Assembly: GCF_006546655.1 (NCBI RefSeq)
Contig: NZ_VIAQ01000019.1
Coordinates: 241,711 to 305,710, forward strand
Direction: 5' to 3'
Source: Methanolobus vulcani
GTDB lineage: Archaea; Halobacteriota; Methanosarcinia; Methanosarcinales; Methanosarcinaceae
DNA length: 64,000 nt
A program made the translations under genes and the position numbers. Shown here piece after piece: positions 1 through 8,366 of this stretch; the stretch's first letter is position 1; each line of letters opens with the position of its first letter. The notes under the pieces are model-generated. The model saw only the letters and a program-made list of their open reading frames with translations. It had not been told where the DNA came from and searched no databases.

Positions 1-1152
1 ACAACCGCAACAAGAGCTATTATGAGCGGAACTTATGCTGTCCTGTCCTTTCCTGTCAACTCCCCTGTTAGTTTCAAACGAGCTTCAAAAGTGCTTCTGA
101 ACGGCGTTCCTGCTCATGTGGGACCCTGCCCGAACGAAAGCCTTGGAATTCTTGATGTGATCGTTTTTGGAACCGCACATTCAGTACTCAAACACAATTA
201 TGGTGCAGGTCATCTTTTCAGGGAACTTGTTGAAGGAAAAGAAGTTGATGTTTCTGTTGTAACAAATGAGGAAGAGACAATCGAAAGTCAGGTTAAACTG
301 GAAGAAATGCCTTATGCAAAACTCTACGCCACAAGACATTCATTCAAGAATTATGCTGCCTTTGTCAATGTTTCCGATAAAGCGGTAAACACAATATTCC
401 ACGCAACACAATTCAGCCCAGATATGCACGGTGCAACACTTTCCGGTTGCGGAGAGATAAATCCGGTTCAGAACGACCCACAGATGGAGACTATCGGAAT
501 CGGCACACGTGTACTCATGAACGGAGCCGAAGGTTTCGTAATCGGAGAAGGAACACGCAGCAGCCCTGCAAAACCAAATCTTACAGGAGTTGCCGATATG
601 CACAAGATGGACGCAGCCCTCATGGGTGGATTTAAGACATCCGCCGGACCTGAATGCATAGCCTCGTGGGCTGTTGCAATACCTGTAACAAGCCAGTCTG
701 TGCTTGATGCTATCCTGCAGACTGACAACGACATCCCAATGGTTGTGAATGATGTCGATAAAAGAGTGATGATCGGCAGCAGTACCTATGCAGACGCATG
801 GAAGAATACCGACCGTGCAATAAACTTCAATCCTGATGCTTGCCTTGATTGTGAAGTTTGCAAACCAATCAGGGATTGTCCCATGGAAGCAATTCAACGC
901 AAAGACGACAGGATGATGCTGAACAGATACCAGTGCTTCAATTGCGGATTCTGCTTAACTGTCTGTCCGGGAGGAGTTTTCACTGCTGAACTTGGAACCC
1001 TTCACTTTGAAATGGAAGGAAAACACCAGGATGTGCCTATTGTCCTGCGGCAGTCAGACCGCAAGAGAGCAGAAGAACTGGCAGAAAAATTAAAAGAAAA
1101 GATATTGAGCGGAGAATTTACGCTCAATGAGATGGTTGAGAGGATATATTGA
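1..1152 (+). CDS. comF: Methanogenesis marker 16 / ComF-type DUF39 protein with 2x[4Fe-4S] domain (5' truncated)
   Basis: The reading frame is open from base 1 (TTATRAI before the first ATG at 22) and the protein lacks the usual DUF39 N-terminus, so the gene begins outside the window. Residues from ATG 22 to about 260 are DUF39, the fold of the anaerobic homocysteine-forming sulfurtransferases. The C-terminal part has two ferredoxin-like cysteine clusters (CLDCEVC..DCP and CFNCGFC..CP). This DUF39 plus ferredoxin arrangement is methanogenesis marker 16. From memory, a homologue has been reported to convert sulfoacetaldehyde to coenzyme M. Lying about 1.8 kb from comE, with only a serpin gene between, supports that role. 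It faces the com operon and converges on the serpin. Family assignment is firm; the exact reaction is inferred. Confidence 0.82.
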   Translation, partial: TTATRAIMSGTYAVLSFPVNSPVSFKRASKVLLNGVPAHVGPCPNESLGILDVIVFGTAHSVLKHNYGAGHLFRELVEGKEVDVSVVTNEEETIESQVKLEEMPYAKLYATRHSFKNYAAFVNVSDKAVNTIFHATQFSPDMHGATLSGCGEINPVQNDPQMETIGIGTRVLMNGAEGFVIGEGTRSSPAKPNLTGVADMHKMDAALMGGFKTSAGPECIASWAVAIPVTSQSVLDAILQTDNDIPMVVNDVDKRVMIGSSTYADAWKNTDRAINFNPDACLDCEVCKPIRDCPMEAIQRKDDRMMLNRYQCFNCGFCLTVCPGGVFTAELGTLHFEMEGKHQDVPIVLRQSDRKRAEELAEKLKEKILSGEFTLNEMVERIY

Positions 1153-1299
1153 ATGTTTTGGCGTTTAGCCAACTTATTTTCAAAATTTATAAGATTAAAT
1201 TGGGTACGTATTTACTACGACTTACCATAGCAACACCCCATACATCACTATCAATTTCATGTAATGTATCCAAATAGCTACCATATTTTGAAATAATAA

Positions 1300-1322
1300 G
1301 GGAGAGATTTAAGGTCTCGCCC
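1300..1322. terminator. Hairpin between convergent genes
   Basis: GGGAGAGA and TCTCGCCC arms (one internal A/G mismatch) enclose a 7-base loop, between the convergent comF-like and serpin genes. It could terminate either transcript; no long T-run follows on the plus strand, so function is uncertain. Confidence 0.4.
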
Positions 1323-1354
1323 ATGAATGTTGCACTATCACAGCTTCAAAAAGC

Positions 1355-2653
1355 TTATTGTTCAACCGGCTTTTCCAGTTTACCCATGAATACAATACAA
1401 CCGTTTCTATTGTCTTCAATTAAGAACATGAAAGGATGATTAGCCTTGAATTCTATTATTTCAGATTGTCCGGGGGCCCTGCTTGTGGTTGCATCAATAC
1501 CGGTTGCTGCGGCCGCTTCTGTGCCTTTTTCTTGTACATCAATAGAAGTCTGGTGAATTATTTTTTCCAAAGACAGAGAGTAATTCTCAGATGACATATT
1601 GATATCATACATACCCGAGAAATTTGCTGAAGGTCCAAATGCATCCACCATCCCCATATTAGATAGTGAGCCTGACAATTCATATTTGGTATCAAATGTA
1701 AACTTTGGCAACCACAACTTTACCAGATTTTCTGAATTCATTGCAGATTTGAGATTGTTGTAATCTACATATGAAAAATTATTACTGTAATCAGAATTAT
1801 TATTTTCTTTTGGAAGAATGATATACATTGACAAATTTCCTATATATGGCAACTCTATTATTTGATCTTTTTCATTTTCAGCATAGTTGTAGAACCGCAC
1901 ATTGTACATTGTTTCTACTGAAAAAGTATTTCTATTTGAAGAATAAAATGGCTCTTTCTGATTATCCTGTTCGTCAAATTCATCGACCCATTCTCCTTTA
2001 AAGTAAATCGTATTTGTGACAATCATTGTTGTATTTTCGTTTATAGAGTCAATCATATTGTCTATTTTACCATTTGTTTTTTCTTTAATCCATTCATTTA
2101 TGATGTTTGCAGATTTCTCAGATTCACCAAAATCAAGATTTGTTACATTAGCGTTATAGTAGGTCTTTGAATTGAGAACGAATTGCGTATTAAAAGGGAA
2201 TTCTTTCTGTACCCAGAGAGCATTTGCAGTGTTCACGTTACTTTCATCGGAGTTTATTGTGTCCATTAATTCTTTTGAACTCGTTTCAAGAACCGAGTCA
2301 TTGAATGGATAGTTAAAAACGTTCTTTATTTGTTCTTTTGTGGAATCTTGAGCCCCTTCATAACAAATAGCCATTGCAGTGGAAATACTATATGGTGAAA
2401 AAAAGACATTTTTATCTTTTGTTTCAATGGTGTTATACATGTCAAATGCAAATGCATTATTTGCAGACGCAATATCATAATCATCTGAACTGTTTGTAAG
2501 TCTATTTTCTATAATAGTGCTTGAGCTTATTTCAGTCCCATTTAACTCAATTTGTTCTGTGCTATTGTCTTGAGAGGATATGCAGCCTACACATAAGACA
2601 AGTACAACGCTGAATAATGAAACATACACGTATTTATTCCATCCTTGATTCAT
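1355..2653 (-). CDS. Serpin (serine protease inhibitor), lipoprotein-anchored
   Basis: 432 residues, the usual serpin length plus an export signal. The N-terminus is a hydrophobic signal ending in LVLCVGC, a lipobox-like site, so the mature protein is probably tethered outside the membrane by a lipidated Cys. The serpin fold is clear: an FSPYSIS motif early, an NTIYFKGEW-type segment mid-protein, and ANHPFMFLI near the C-terminus. The reactive-centre hinge reads EKGTEAAAATGID, the small-residue pattern of inhibitory serpins, which must insert this loop to trap a protease. Counting 17 residues from the hinge Glu puts Ser-Arg at about P1-P1'. RBS GGAAGG precedes the ATG. It interrupts two coenzyme M loci and has no obvious link with them. 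Target protease unknown. Confidence 0.93.
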   Translation of the reverse strand: MNQGWNKYVYVSLFSVVLVLCVGCISSQDNSTEQIELNGTEISSSTIIENRLTNSSDDYDIASANNAFAFDMYNTIETKDKNVFFSPYSISTAMAICYEGAQDSTKEQIKNVFNYPFNDSVLETSSKELMDTINSDESNVNTANALWVQKEFPFNTQFVLNSKTYYNANVTNLDFGESEKSANIINEWIKEKTNGKIDNMIDSINENTTMIVTNTIYFKGEWVDEFDEQDNQKEPFYSSNRNTFSVETMYNVRFYNYAENEKDQIIELPYIGNLSMYIILPKENNNSDYSNNFSYVDYNNLKSAMNSENLVKLWLPKFTFDTKYELSGSLSNMGMVDAFGPSANFSGMYDINMSSENYSLSLEKIIHQTSIDVQEKGTEAAAATGIDATTSRAPGQSEIIEFKANHPFMFLIEDNRNGCIVFMGKLEKPVEQ

Positions 2654-2939
2654 TTCATCCTTCCTAAAAATCTACAAAATAAAAAATAGTTTGGACTCCT
2701 CATCCACATTATTTCAATGCATCATTACAAAAATATTTGCAATTGTATTTAAAAAGTATGGCCATTAATTAAACTATGTACTAAAAGTAGAATTATAGAT
2801 TATAGTTGTCCAAAATTAACGTTCATGACTCTGGATAAATATCAAAATCAATAGCTAGAATTCTACAAAAATAAATATTATTTATGTCAACATAAAGATG
2901 GCTTATTGACTTGAATAATTACTTTAATTAAGAGATTTG

Positions 2940-3494
2940 TTACAGAGCTGATTTCTCCATAAACCTCTTAATTATTCTCTCAGGTGTCATTTCAATTACC
3001 GGAGCATCAGTATTACCCGGCTCTGCTTTTGCAACAATGATACCTTTGTCCGTGCTTTTCAGCACATCCCTGAGTTCTTCAGGAGTGGATACTTCAAAAA
3101 CATCCTTATTGCCAGCGCCTCTTGCAACTGCTGCAAGGTCAGTAACTACAGACGTGGCGGTGGGCTGGTTTCCTGTTGAACCGTAAGCACCGTTATCAAC
3201 TATTACCAGCAGGTAATTTTCAGGACTCTGTGTAGCTATGGTTGCAAGGGTTCCCATATTCATGAGAATGGAACCGTCGCCATCTATTGCGACAACCTTT
3301 TTGTCAGGTCGTGCCAGTGCAAGACCAAGCCCGATTGAAGATGCAAGTCCCATGGAACCAAGCATGTAGAAATTTGTCGGAACATCACAGACATGATGAA
3401 TCTCTTTACATGGAATACCGATATTGCCTATGAGCAGGGCTCCGCTTTCCTTAACCTTTGCCGCAATCTCATTGATAGCATCTATGCGTTTCAT
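2940..3494 (-). CDS. comE: Sulfopyruvate decarboxylase, beta subunit
   Basis: With ComD this forms the thiamine-diphosphate enzyme that decarboxylates 3-sulfopyruvate to sulfoacetaldehyde in coenzyme M synthesis. The TPP/Mg-binding motif is visible as GDGSILMNMG followed by DNGAYGSTGNQPT. I chose the ATG whose first bases overlap the comD stop (ATGA), giving 184 residues starting MKRIDAINE; an upstream in-frame ATG would add 24 residues lying inside comD and lacking family character. In Methanosarcina the two subunits are fused as ComDE; here they remain separate genes with a 4-base overlap, which suggests translational coupling. It is the last gene of the six-gene operon. Confidence 0.93.
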   Translation of the reverse strand: MKRIDAINEIAAKVKESGALLIGNIGIPCKEIHHVCDVPTNFYMLGSMGLASSIGLGLALARPDKKVVAIDGDGSILMNMGTLATIATQSPENYLLVIVDNGAYGSTGNQPTATSVVTDLAAVARGAGNKDVFEVSTPEELRDVLKSTDKGIIVAKAEPGNTDAPVIEMTPERIIKRFMEKSAL

Positions 3495-4015
3495 GCCTGC
3501 TTCCTCCAGAATGGAATTGGTAAAAGCACTGCAACTGGTTTTTTCTGCTCTGCTGCAGTATTCCATGCTTTAACAATAAGGTCTGCGGGATCGACGTCTT
3601 TCTCCGGCATGAAATAAGGAATCTCCATCGTATCAAGTAACTTTGAAGTTAGCTCACCCATTGGAACCTGAGCTACAATTGGTTCGCCTTCCACACCCCT
3701 GTGGCTTACTATCATCAAAAGCGGGATATTATAAAGCTGATTAAGAGATGCAAGAGCGTTGATAGAATTTCCAAGGCCGGAATTCTGCATGAGCATAGCA
3801 GTCTTTTTTCCGCCCATATAGGCTCCGGCACAGATTCCAACGCCTTCTTCCTCTCGGGTTACCGGAAGATGGAGCATTTCAGGAGCTTCATCAACCATTG
3901 GAATGAGTTCCTTGAGATTGGCACAGGGAACACTTACAATAAAATCAATTCCTGCATCCTTTATTCCTTTGAATACAGCCTCGGATGGAGTGAAGATTTT
4001 CAACGAATCTGTCAT
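3491..4015 (-). CDS. comD: Sulfopyruvate decarboxylase, alpha subunit
   Basis: 174 residues, starting MTDSLKIFTPSEAVF; the start is set by a good ribosome site (GGTGAT, about 5 bases upstream) and by family alignment, discarding a 24-residue upstream extension that overlaps the preceding gene. It contains the N-terminal TPP-enzyme fold (pyrimidine-binding half), with GTREEE-like text VTREEEGVGICAGAYMGGKK and MQNSGLGNSINAL. It pairs with ComE to make sulfoacetaldehyde. The gene sits 13 bases after the Fe-S protein gene and overlaps comE by 4 bases, so the operon order is Fe-S protein, comD, comE. Confidence 0.93.
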   Translation of the reverse strand: MTDSLKIFTPSEAVFKGIKDAGIDFIVSVPCANLKELIPMVDEAPEMLHLPVTREEEGVGICAGAYMGGKKTAMLMQNSGLGNSINALASLNQLYNIPLLMIVSHRGVEGEPIVAQVPMGELTSKLLDTMEIPYFMPEKDVDPADLIVKAWNTAAEQKKPVAVLLPIPFWRKQA

Positions 4016-4028
4016 GAAATCACCTTCT

Positions 4029-4670
4029 TTACCATACTTTAAGATCAATAGCTTCAATACGCACATTTTTACCTTCAACTCCAACAACCATGCCGGAGTG
4101 GACTTTCTGCATCATGCAGTACTCAGGTACAAAACGCACTGTTTGGCCTACTTTAGGGATCTTTCCCTTTGCCACTTTACCGTCAAAGGCCAGAATCATA
4201 CAGAGACCAACATCTTTGAACTTGAAATCATCATTACCGAGTCTGTGAAGCGGGCCAACCATGTGTACCGTGTATATTCCAGGTACTTTGTCAATGACCT
4301 TTGCAAAGTGAGTTACAGGGCATCCCAGTGGCCTGTAACGAAGTATGTCACCAACTTCTATTTCAATGGAACCGTCAAATGGGTGGATATCCTCCCTGCA
4401 TGAGCATTCATCCTTCAGAGGTGCAAGTGTGAAATCAGCTTCAAGACCATCAATTATGCCGACGATCATTTCAGCCATTGGAACATCTTTTCCAAGAAGA
4501 ACGAGGATCTTATCCACATTATCCTTGAAATTATCACGGGCTAGGAATGGACATTTATGCAGGTCTTCAGCATTTTTCGTCTCTGAAAGTTCCGCTGCAA
4601 AGTCCCTGCACTGGCGGAAGCCACAGCTTCCACAGTTGTATCCCGGAAGCAATTTTTCAATTTCACTCAA
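4029..4670 (-). CDS. Fe-S cluster protein of the coenzyme M operon
   Basis: 213 residues. The N-terminus GYNCGSCGFRQCRDFA plus a later KCPF gives a four-cysteine [4Fe-4S] motif of the FeS type found in Rnf/ACDS-like proteins. The middle has a second Cys pair (DECSCRED) and the C-terminal half is a beta-rich domain (IEIEVGDILRYRPLGCPVTHFAKV) of no family that I can name. No membrane segment is seen. It lies 3 bases after the GTPase gene and 13 bases before comD, so co-expression is near certain. It may pass electrons or sulfur for a step in coenzyme M assembly; that is inference from position only. Confidence 0.8.
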   Translation of the reverse strand: MSEIEKLLPGYNCGSCGFRQCRDFAAELSETKNAEDLHKCPFLARDNFKDNVDKILVLLGKDVPMAEMIVGIIDGLEADFTLAPLKDECSCREDIHPFDGSIEIEVGDILRYRPLGCPVTHFAKVIDKVPGIYTVHMVGPLHRLGNDDFKFKDVGLCMILAFDGKVAKGKIPKVGQTVRFVPEYCMMQKVHSGMVVGVEGKNVRIEAIDLKVW

Positions 4671-4673
4671 GGG

Positions 4674-5372
4674 TTATTCCCCCTTGTATTCCATGAAACC
4701 ATCAAGGTTTCTCAGAACTCCCATGTGATGCTTTCTTGCAACTCTGGTCTCACCGGTACAGAGAGAGCATATTGCAAGCGGCGGATTGTAACGCAGGAGC
4801 ATATCGTCAACAGCATCTGGCCCGGAGCGAATAAGTTCTGCAAGTTCGAATGCACCTTTACCGGTCAGTCCGTTGGCTTCAACAATGTTACATTCAGGAT
4901 TGACTTCAAGTACACGTTCCCTGAAAACCTCACGCTCTGCCTGTGAAACAAGGTCGCCTTTTGTCATGACAACTACGTCAGCGGTTGTGAGTAGCGGTCC
5001 AACCTTCAACGGAGTGTTCGGACCTGTTGTAACATCAATAACACATACAGCAAGGCATTCGTCAGGATATGGAGCACAGCGCAGGCAAAGACCGGCTGTT
5101 TCACTCAACAGGACATCGGCACCTTCTGCTTCTGCCCACCTGAGCATTTCCTCAGTGTTGTAAATAGTAAAATGATCAGGACACATGTCCTTGGCAAGCC
5201 CTACATGCACAGGGATGTCCAGCCTCTTGAAACGCTGGTCATCGTCAGTCCAGAGACAGTCTACCTTGACCACAGAAGGACGTTTCTCATTTCTCATGAG
5301 AGCTTTTATGGTGTGTAAGAGAACAGAGGTCTTTCCTGAACCCGGTGTGCCTGCAAGTACTACCAGTTTCAT
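4674..5372 (-). CDS. CobW/HypB/UreG-like P-loop GTPase of the coenzyme M operon
   Basis: 232 residues. P-loop GTPGSGKTS at residues 8-16 and a TKGD base-recognition motif (MTKGDLV) mark a SIMIBI GTPase like those that deliver metals to enzymes. Two Cys-rich stretches are unusual: GLCLRCAPYPDECLAVC in the middle, where metallochaperones carry metal ligands, and CSLCTGE near the C-terminus. The start overlaps the end of the upstream ABC ATPase gene by 4 bases, which implies coupling. It probably moves or checks a metal or Fe-S cofactor for a partner encoded beside it. Substrate is unknown. Confidence 0.8.
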   Translation of the reverse strand: MKLVVLAGTPGSGKTSVLLHTIKALMRNEKRPSVVKVDCLWTDDDQRFKRLDIPVHVGLAKDMCPDHFTIYNTEEMLRWAEAEGADVLLSETAGLCLRCAPYPDECLAVCVIDVTTGPNTPLKVGPLLTTADVVVMTKGDLVSQAEREVFRERVLEVNPECNIVEANGLTGKGAFELAELIRSGPDAVDDMLLRYNPPLAICSLCTGETRVARKHHMGVLRNLDGFMEYKGE

Positions 5373-6133
5373 GCAACCTGCTCCACAATATCGCCCCGCC
5401 TGATGGTTTCCCTCAGGGACATGAGCCAGTTGTCAACTTCACTTATCTTGCAGCAGACATCCTGCTCTTCCTGGCTTGTAGTGATAATGTCAACCATACC
5501 ACCGTTCCTGATAACTATCCTGCGTGAGGACATGAGTGCAAGTACAGGGTCGTGTGTGACGACAACAACGATCTTTCCCTCACCTGCAAGTAACTGGAGA
5601 GCTTCCTGTTTCTTGATACCCGCATTCTCAACTTCGTCAATAAGAACCACAGGTGAATCGCTTATTACTGCAATATCCGCTGTCATAAGTGACCTGGACT
5701 GGCCACCGCTAAGAGCTGTGAGGTGGTGGTGGGGAGCAATAGGCTCACCTGTGAGGGTGTTTGCAAGTTCGATGACCCTTGAGACAAGACCCTCATCCTT
5801 ACCCCTGCTGCGGGCGTGCATTTGCAGGAATTCCTCAACGGTCATATCTGCAAGGAAATGCATGTTCTGAGAAAGCTGAGCAACAAGTTTCTTGCGTGGG
5901 TCCACACGTATGTTTGCATCCGGTTTTTGTCCGTTAACAAGAATAGTCCTGCCGGTTGGAGTGTCACCCTGGGCAAGTTGTTCAATATCATCGATAAGAG
6001 TACTTTTTCCTGAACCTGTGGGACCTACAATGCCCACGATCTCACCACTGCAAATTTCTACTGACCTTATTGGCTCGTCAGCTCCTTCTTTGTTGACGCC
6101 ACCCAGTATAGTAAGGTTGATTATTTCACTCAT
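5369..6133 (-). CDS. Soluble ABC-type ATPase of the coenzyme M operon
   Basis: 254 residues from an ATG preceded by GGTG. Walker A GPTGSGKST, signature LSGGQSRSL and Walker B VVLIDEVENAG are intact, so it should hydrolyse ATP. There is no permease gene next to it and no membrane segment, which argues against a transporter and for a soluble role of the SufC or component-A2 kind. A Cys pair occurs in EEQDVCCKI near the C-terminus. The gene sits 15 bases after the cysteate synthase gene and overlaps the GTPase gene. Function in coenzyme M formation or in cofactor loading is inferred from the operon. Confidence 0.82.
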   Translation of the reverse strand: MSEIINLTILGGVNKEGADEPIRSVEICSGEIVGIVGPTGSGKSTLIDDIEQLAQGDTPTGRTILVNGQKPDANIRVDPRKKLVAQLSQNMHFLADMTVEEFLQMHARSRGKDEGLVSRVIELANTLTGEPIAPHHHLTALSGGQSRSLMTADIAVISDSPVVLIDEVENAGIKKQEALQLLAGEGKIVVVVTHDPVLALMSSRRIVIRNGGMVDIITTSQEEQDVCCKISEVDNWLMSLRETIRRGDIVEQVA

Positions 6134-6148
6134 ATTGAACACCAATCA

Positions 6149-7399
6149 TCAAATTCCAAATACTTCTGCTACCTTTTTTACTACCCTGTCTTCAGCATCT
6201 TCATCTTCTGCCGATAACTCGAGTGAAACAGGTAATTGTTTTAATTCATAATCCTGCATCAGGCGTTTTTTTCCGCCGCCGGTGATATTCAGGACTATTT
6301 TTTCATCTGGTTTTACTGCCCCAGCTTCGATAGCCTGCACAAGTGTTGCAACTGCAACCGCAGCAGCCGGATTGAGATCAATTCCCTCGGACTTCTCAAA
6401 GAGTTCCTGAGCAGCGGATGCTTCTTCGTTAGTTACAGCGTAAATGTCGCCTCCGCTTGCTTCAATAACATCCTTTACGCCGCCTTTTAGGGCATACGGT
6501 GGCTTCCTGTTGAAGAGAACATCATCATAAATACCGTCCGGACATGCAGCATCTACCGCATCCTCGCCTTTCCATAGTGAATACAAAGGTGCACATGGCA
6601 GACTCTGGCCTAAATGGAGTTTTGGCAGAGTTTCTCCAAACCTGCCGTCATCAAGTAATTTTAGGGATGCTTCCCATGCGGAGATTCCACCGGTTCCGCT
6701 TCCTACAGCCTGGAAGTAGTGGTCAGGAATCTTACCTGACGTCAGTACAGCATCAAGCATAACAGTGCCCATACCATCACGTCTTGCTACGTTCTTGGCA
6801 CCGCCTTCATTAACAAATCCATCCCTGGCAGCAATCTTGCCTGCAAGGGATATCGCATCGAAATAATCGCCTTCAACTGTTACAAGGCAAACTGAATGAT
6901 TGTCATCATGTATGCTCCATAATCTGTGGACACTTTCTTTTGGAACTACAAGGAGAAGTGGCTGTCCAGTTATACTGCAAACATTGGCAAATGCCCTTGC
7001 AGTATTTCCTGCGGATGCCACCACCATTATCCTCTTTTCTTCCTGCTCCCTGATTCTCTGCATTGTCGGGAATGACTCAAGATCCTTGAAAGTGCAGGTC
7101 ATCAGATTGGCACCTTTTTCCGGCCAGTAGCCGTTGAAGGCAATCCACAGGTCATCAAGTCCCAGTTCAGAAGCTAAAGCCTCGCTTTTGTAAGTTACAG
7201 TTCTGCCGGAGCCTTCTTCAATAATACCGTCAACAGGAAGCCAGTTGTAATATTTCCAGATACCTGGCATGTCAGTAGGAATTAACTGTTTTGCTGTGTA
7301 ATACGCACGAAGAAGAGACTGATCCCCGTTCTTACAATTCAATGAGTAAGGATCGTGAACTTCGCCACACAGCAGGCATTTTACACTATACTTGTCCAT
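6149..7399 (-). CDS. Cysteate synthase
   Basis: 416 residues, PLP-dependent, threonine-synthase-like. The N-terminus has a short zinc-ribbon-like segment (CLLCGEVHDPYSLNC), followed by the PLP-lysine region CTFKDLES (Lys about 105) and an SAGNTARA phosphate-binding motif. In Methanosarcinales this enzyme makes L-cysteate from O-phosphoserine and sulfite, replacing the PEP-based start of coenzyme M synthesis used by other methanogens. It is the first gene of the operon that ends with comDE, which fits the pathway. No Shine-Dalgarno is seen; a TATA box about 27 bases before the ATG predicts a leaderless mRNA. Confidence 0.94.
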   Translation of the reverse strand: MDKYSVKCLLCGEVHDPYSLNCKNGDQSLLRAYYTAKQLIPTDMPGIWKYYNWLPVDGIIEEGSGRTVTYKSEALASELGLDDLWIAFNGYWPEKGANLMTCTFKDLESFPTMQRIREQEEKRIMVVASAGNTARAFANVCSITGQPLLLVVPKESVHRLWSIHDDNHSVCLVTVEGDYFDAISLAGKIAARDGFVNEGGAKNVARRDGMGTVMLDAVLTSGKIPDHYFQAVGSGTGGISAWEASLKLLDDGRFGETLPKLHLGQSLPCAPLYSLWKGEDAVDAACPDGIYDDVLFNRKPPYALKGGVKDVIEASGGDIYAVTNEEASAAQELFEKSEGIDLNPAAAVAVATLVQAIEAGAVKPDEKIVLNITGGGKKRLMQDYELKQLPVSLELSAEDEDAEDRVVKKVAEVFGI

Positions 7400-7420
7400 A
7401 TAAAGAATGAGGAAAAAGCT

Positions 7421-7430
7421 GTTATAAAAG
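7421..7430 (-). promoter_or_regulatory. TATA box of the coenzyme M operon
   Basis: CTTTTATAAC on the minus strand is centred about 27 bases before the cysteate synthase ATG, the archaeal TATA-to-start distance, so transcription should begin at or next to the start codon. Confidence 0.55.
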
Positions 7431-7519
7431 TTACCCTAAAAAGACAGGGGTTTTCCTAAAATGGATTATTTGATGAGAATAAACGTACAAAACGGCCATT
7501 AATATTACAGTTCCTTACA

Positions 7520-7545
7520 AAAACTTGAGGAAAACCTCAAGTTTT
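7520..7545 (-). terminator. Strong hairpin terminator after the TPR gene
   Basis: A perfect 11-bp stem (AAAACTTGAGG / CCTCAAGTTTT) with an AAAA loop lies 3 bases past the stop codon of the minus-strand TPR gene; its 3' arm runs into TTTTTG on that strand. Confidence 0.75.
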
Positions 7546-7548
7546 AAT

Positions 7549-8271
7549 TCATGACTTATTTTCCAGTATTTCATGGTAAATCTCTTTACCTGCAAAATTG
7601 CCCATCATATAGAAATTACAAACTTCAGGCCCAAGACCGTCCATTATATGTGTAATTGAATCAAAGCTTTTTGATAATTTCTCTGCCTGACCCTCAGTAA
7701 TTGATTCTCCCTTCTCATGGTCAAAATAATCCTTAAGAAGGCCATCGATGACCCCTTTGAAGTGCCAGTCCTGCGGTGATGATGGTGTTATGGAAATTGA
7801 AGTTTTATAGATCTTAAGCACTTCACCATGCCTTCCAAGCCCTATAAGAGCTATCAACTTCCCGGAAAGTGATTCAAGGGATTTGGGACTACTTTCCAGT
7901 AATCCATCATAGATTGAAAGAGCGTCCTCAAACTTTGAACTCTTATTTAAGAGCATGCCATGATGGTTCTTTATCTGTGTATCTTCTGGATATTTATCCA
8001 TAGCTTCGGTAAGGTAAGAAAGAGCTTCTTCATTCAGATCCACCATCTCAAAGATCATGGATGTCTGAAGCAGTTTTTCCTTTTCATCCTCAATCTGCAT
8101 AAGGAACGCTTCTGCAAAACCTATGCCTCGCTCGGTCATATCAAGCCCATGATAAGTGGCAACTATCTGGAGAAGGAACTCCATGCTGGGAGTTTCACGG
8201 AAACTTTCTTTCAGGCTTTGAAGATTATCCATTAATACATCTTTCATGTCAGGTTCGCTTTTATATTCCAT
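7549..8271 (-). CDS. Short TPR-like repeat protein
   Basis: 240 residues with no signal peptide or membrane segment. Helical repeat text such as ALSYLTEAMDKYPEDTQIKNHHGMLLNKSSKFEDALSIYD and SLSGKLIALIGLGRHGEVLKIY fits three to four tetratricopeptide repeats. The C-terminus (AEKLSKSFDSITHIMDGLGPEVCNFYMMG) is not TPR-like and I do not recognise it. TPRs bind proteins; the partner is unknown. It is a single-gene unit with its own terminator. Confidence 0.75.
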   Translation of the reverse strand: MEYKSEPDMKDVLMDNLQSLKESFRETPSMEFLLQIVATYHGLDMTERGIGFAEAFLMQIEDEKEKLLQTSMIFEMVDLNEEALSYLTEAMDKYPEDTQIKNHHGMLLNKSSKFEDALSIYDGLLESSPKSLESLSGKLIALIGLGRHGEVLKIYKTSISITPSSPQDWHFKGVIDGLLKDYFDHEKGESITEGQAEKLSKSFDSITHIMDGLGPEVCNFYMMGNFAGKEIYHEILENKS

Positions 8272-8366
8272 GCTAGATAATATAGAACAATCTATTTTAA
8301 AAACTTACGAACAACTGCCAATCTTAGTGTTTTCAAATAGGCTAAGACCAGTACGAAAAACAACAA

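Noticed and set aside
340..897. 185-codon open frame on the minus strand opposite the comF-like gene
   Set aside because: Lies wholly antisense to a well-supported DUF39 gene; no family character or ribosome site.
4345..5163. Plus-strand open frames opposite the Fe-S and GTPase genes
   Set aside because: Antisense shadows with Ser/Arg-rich text; no supporting signals.
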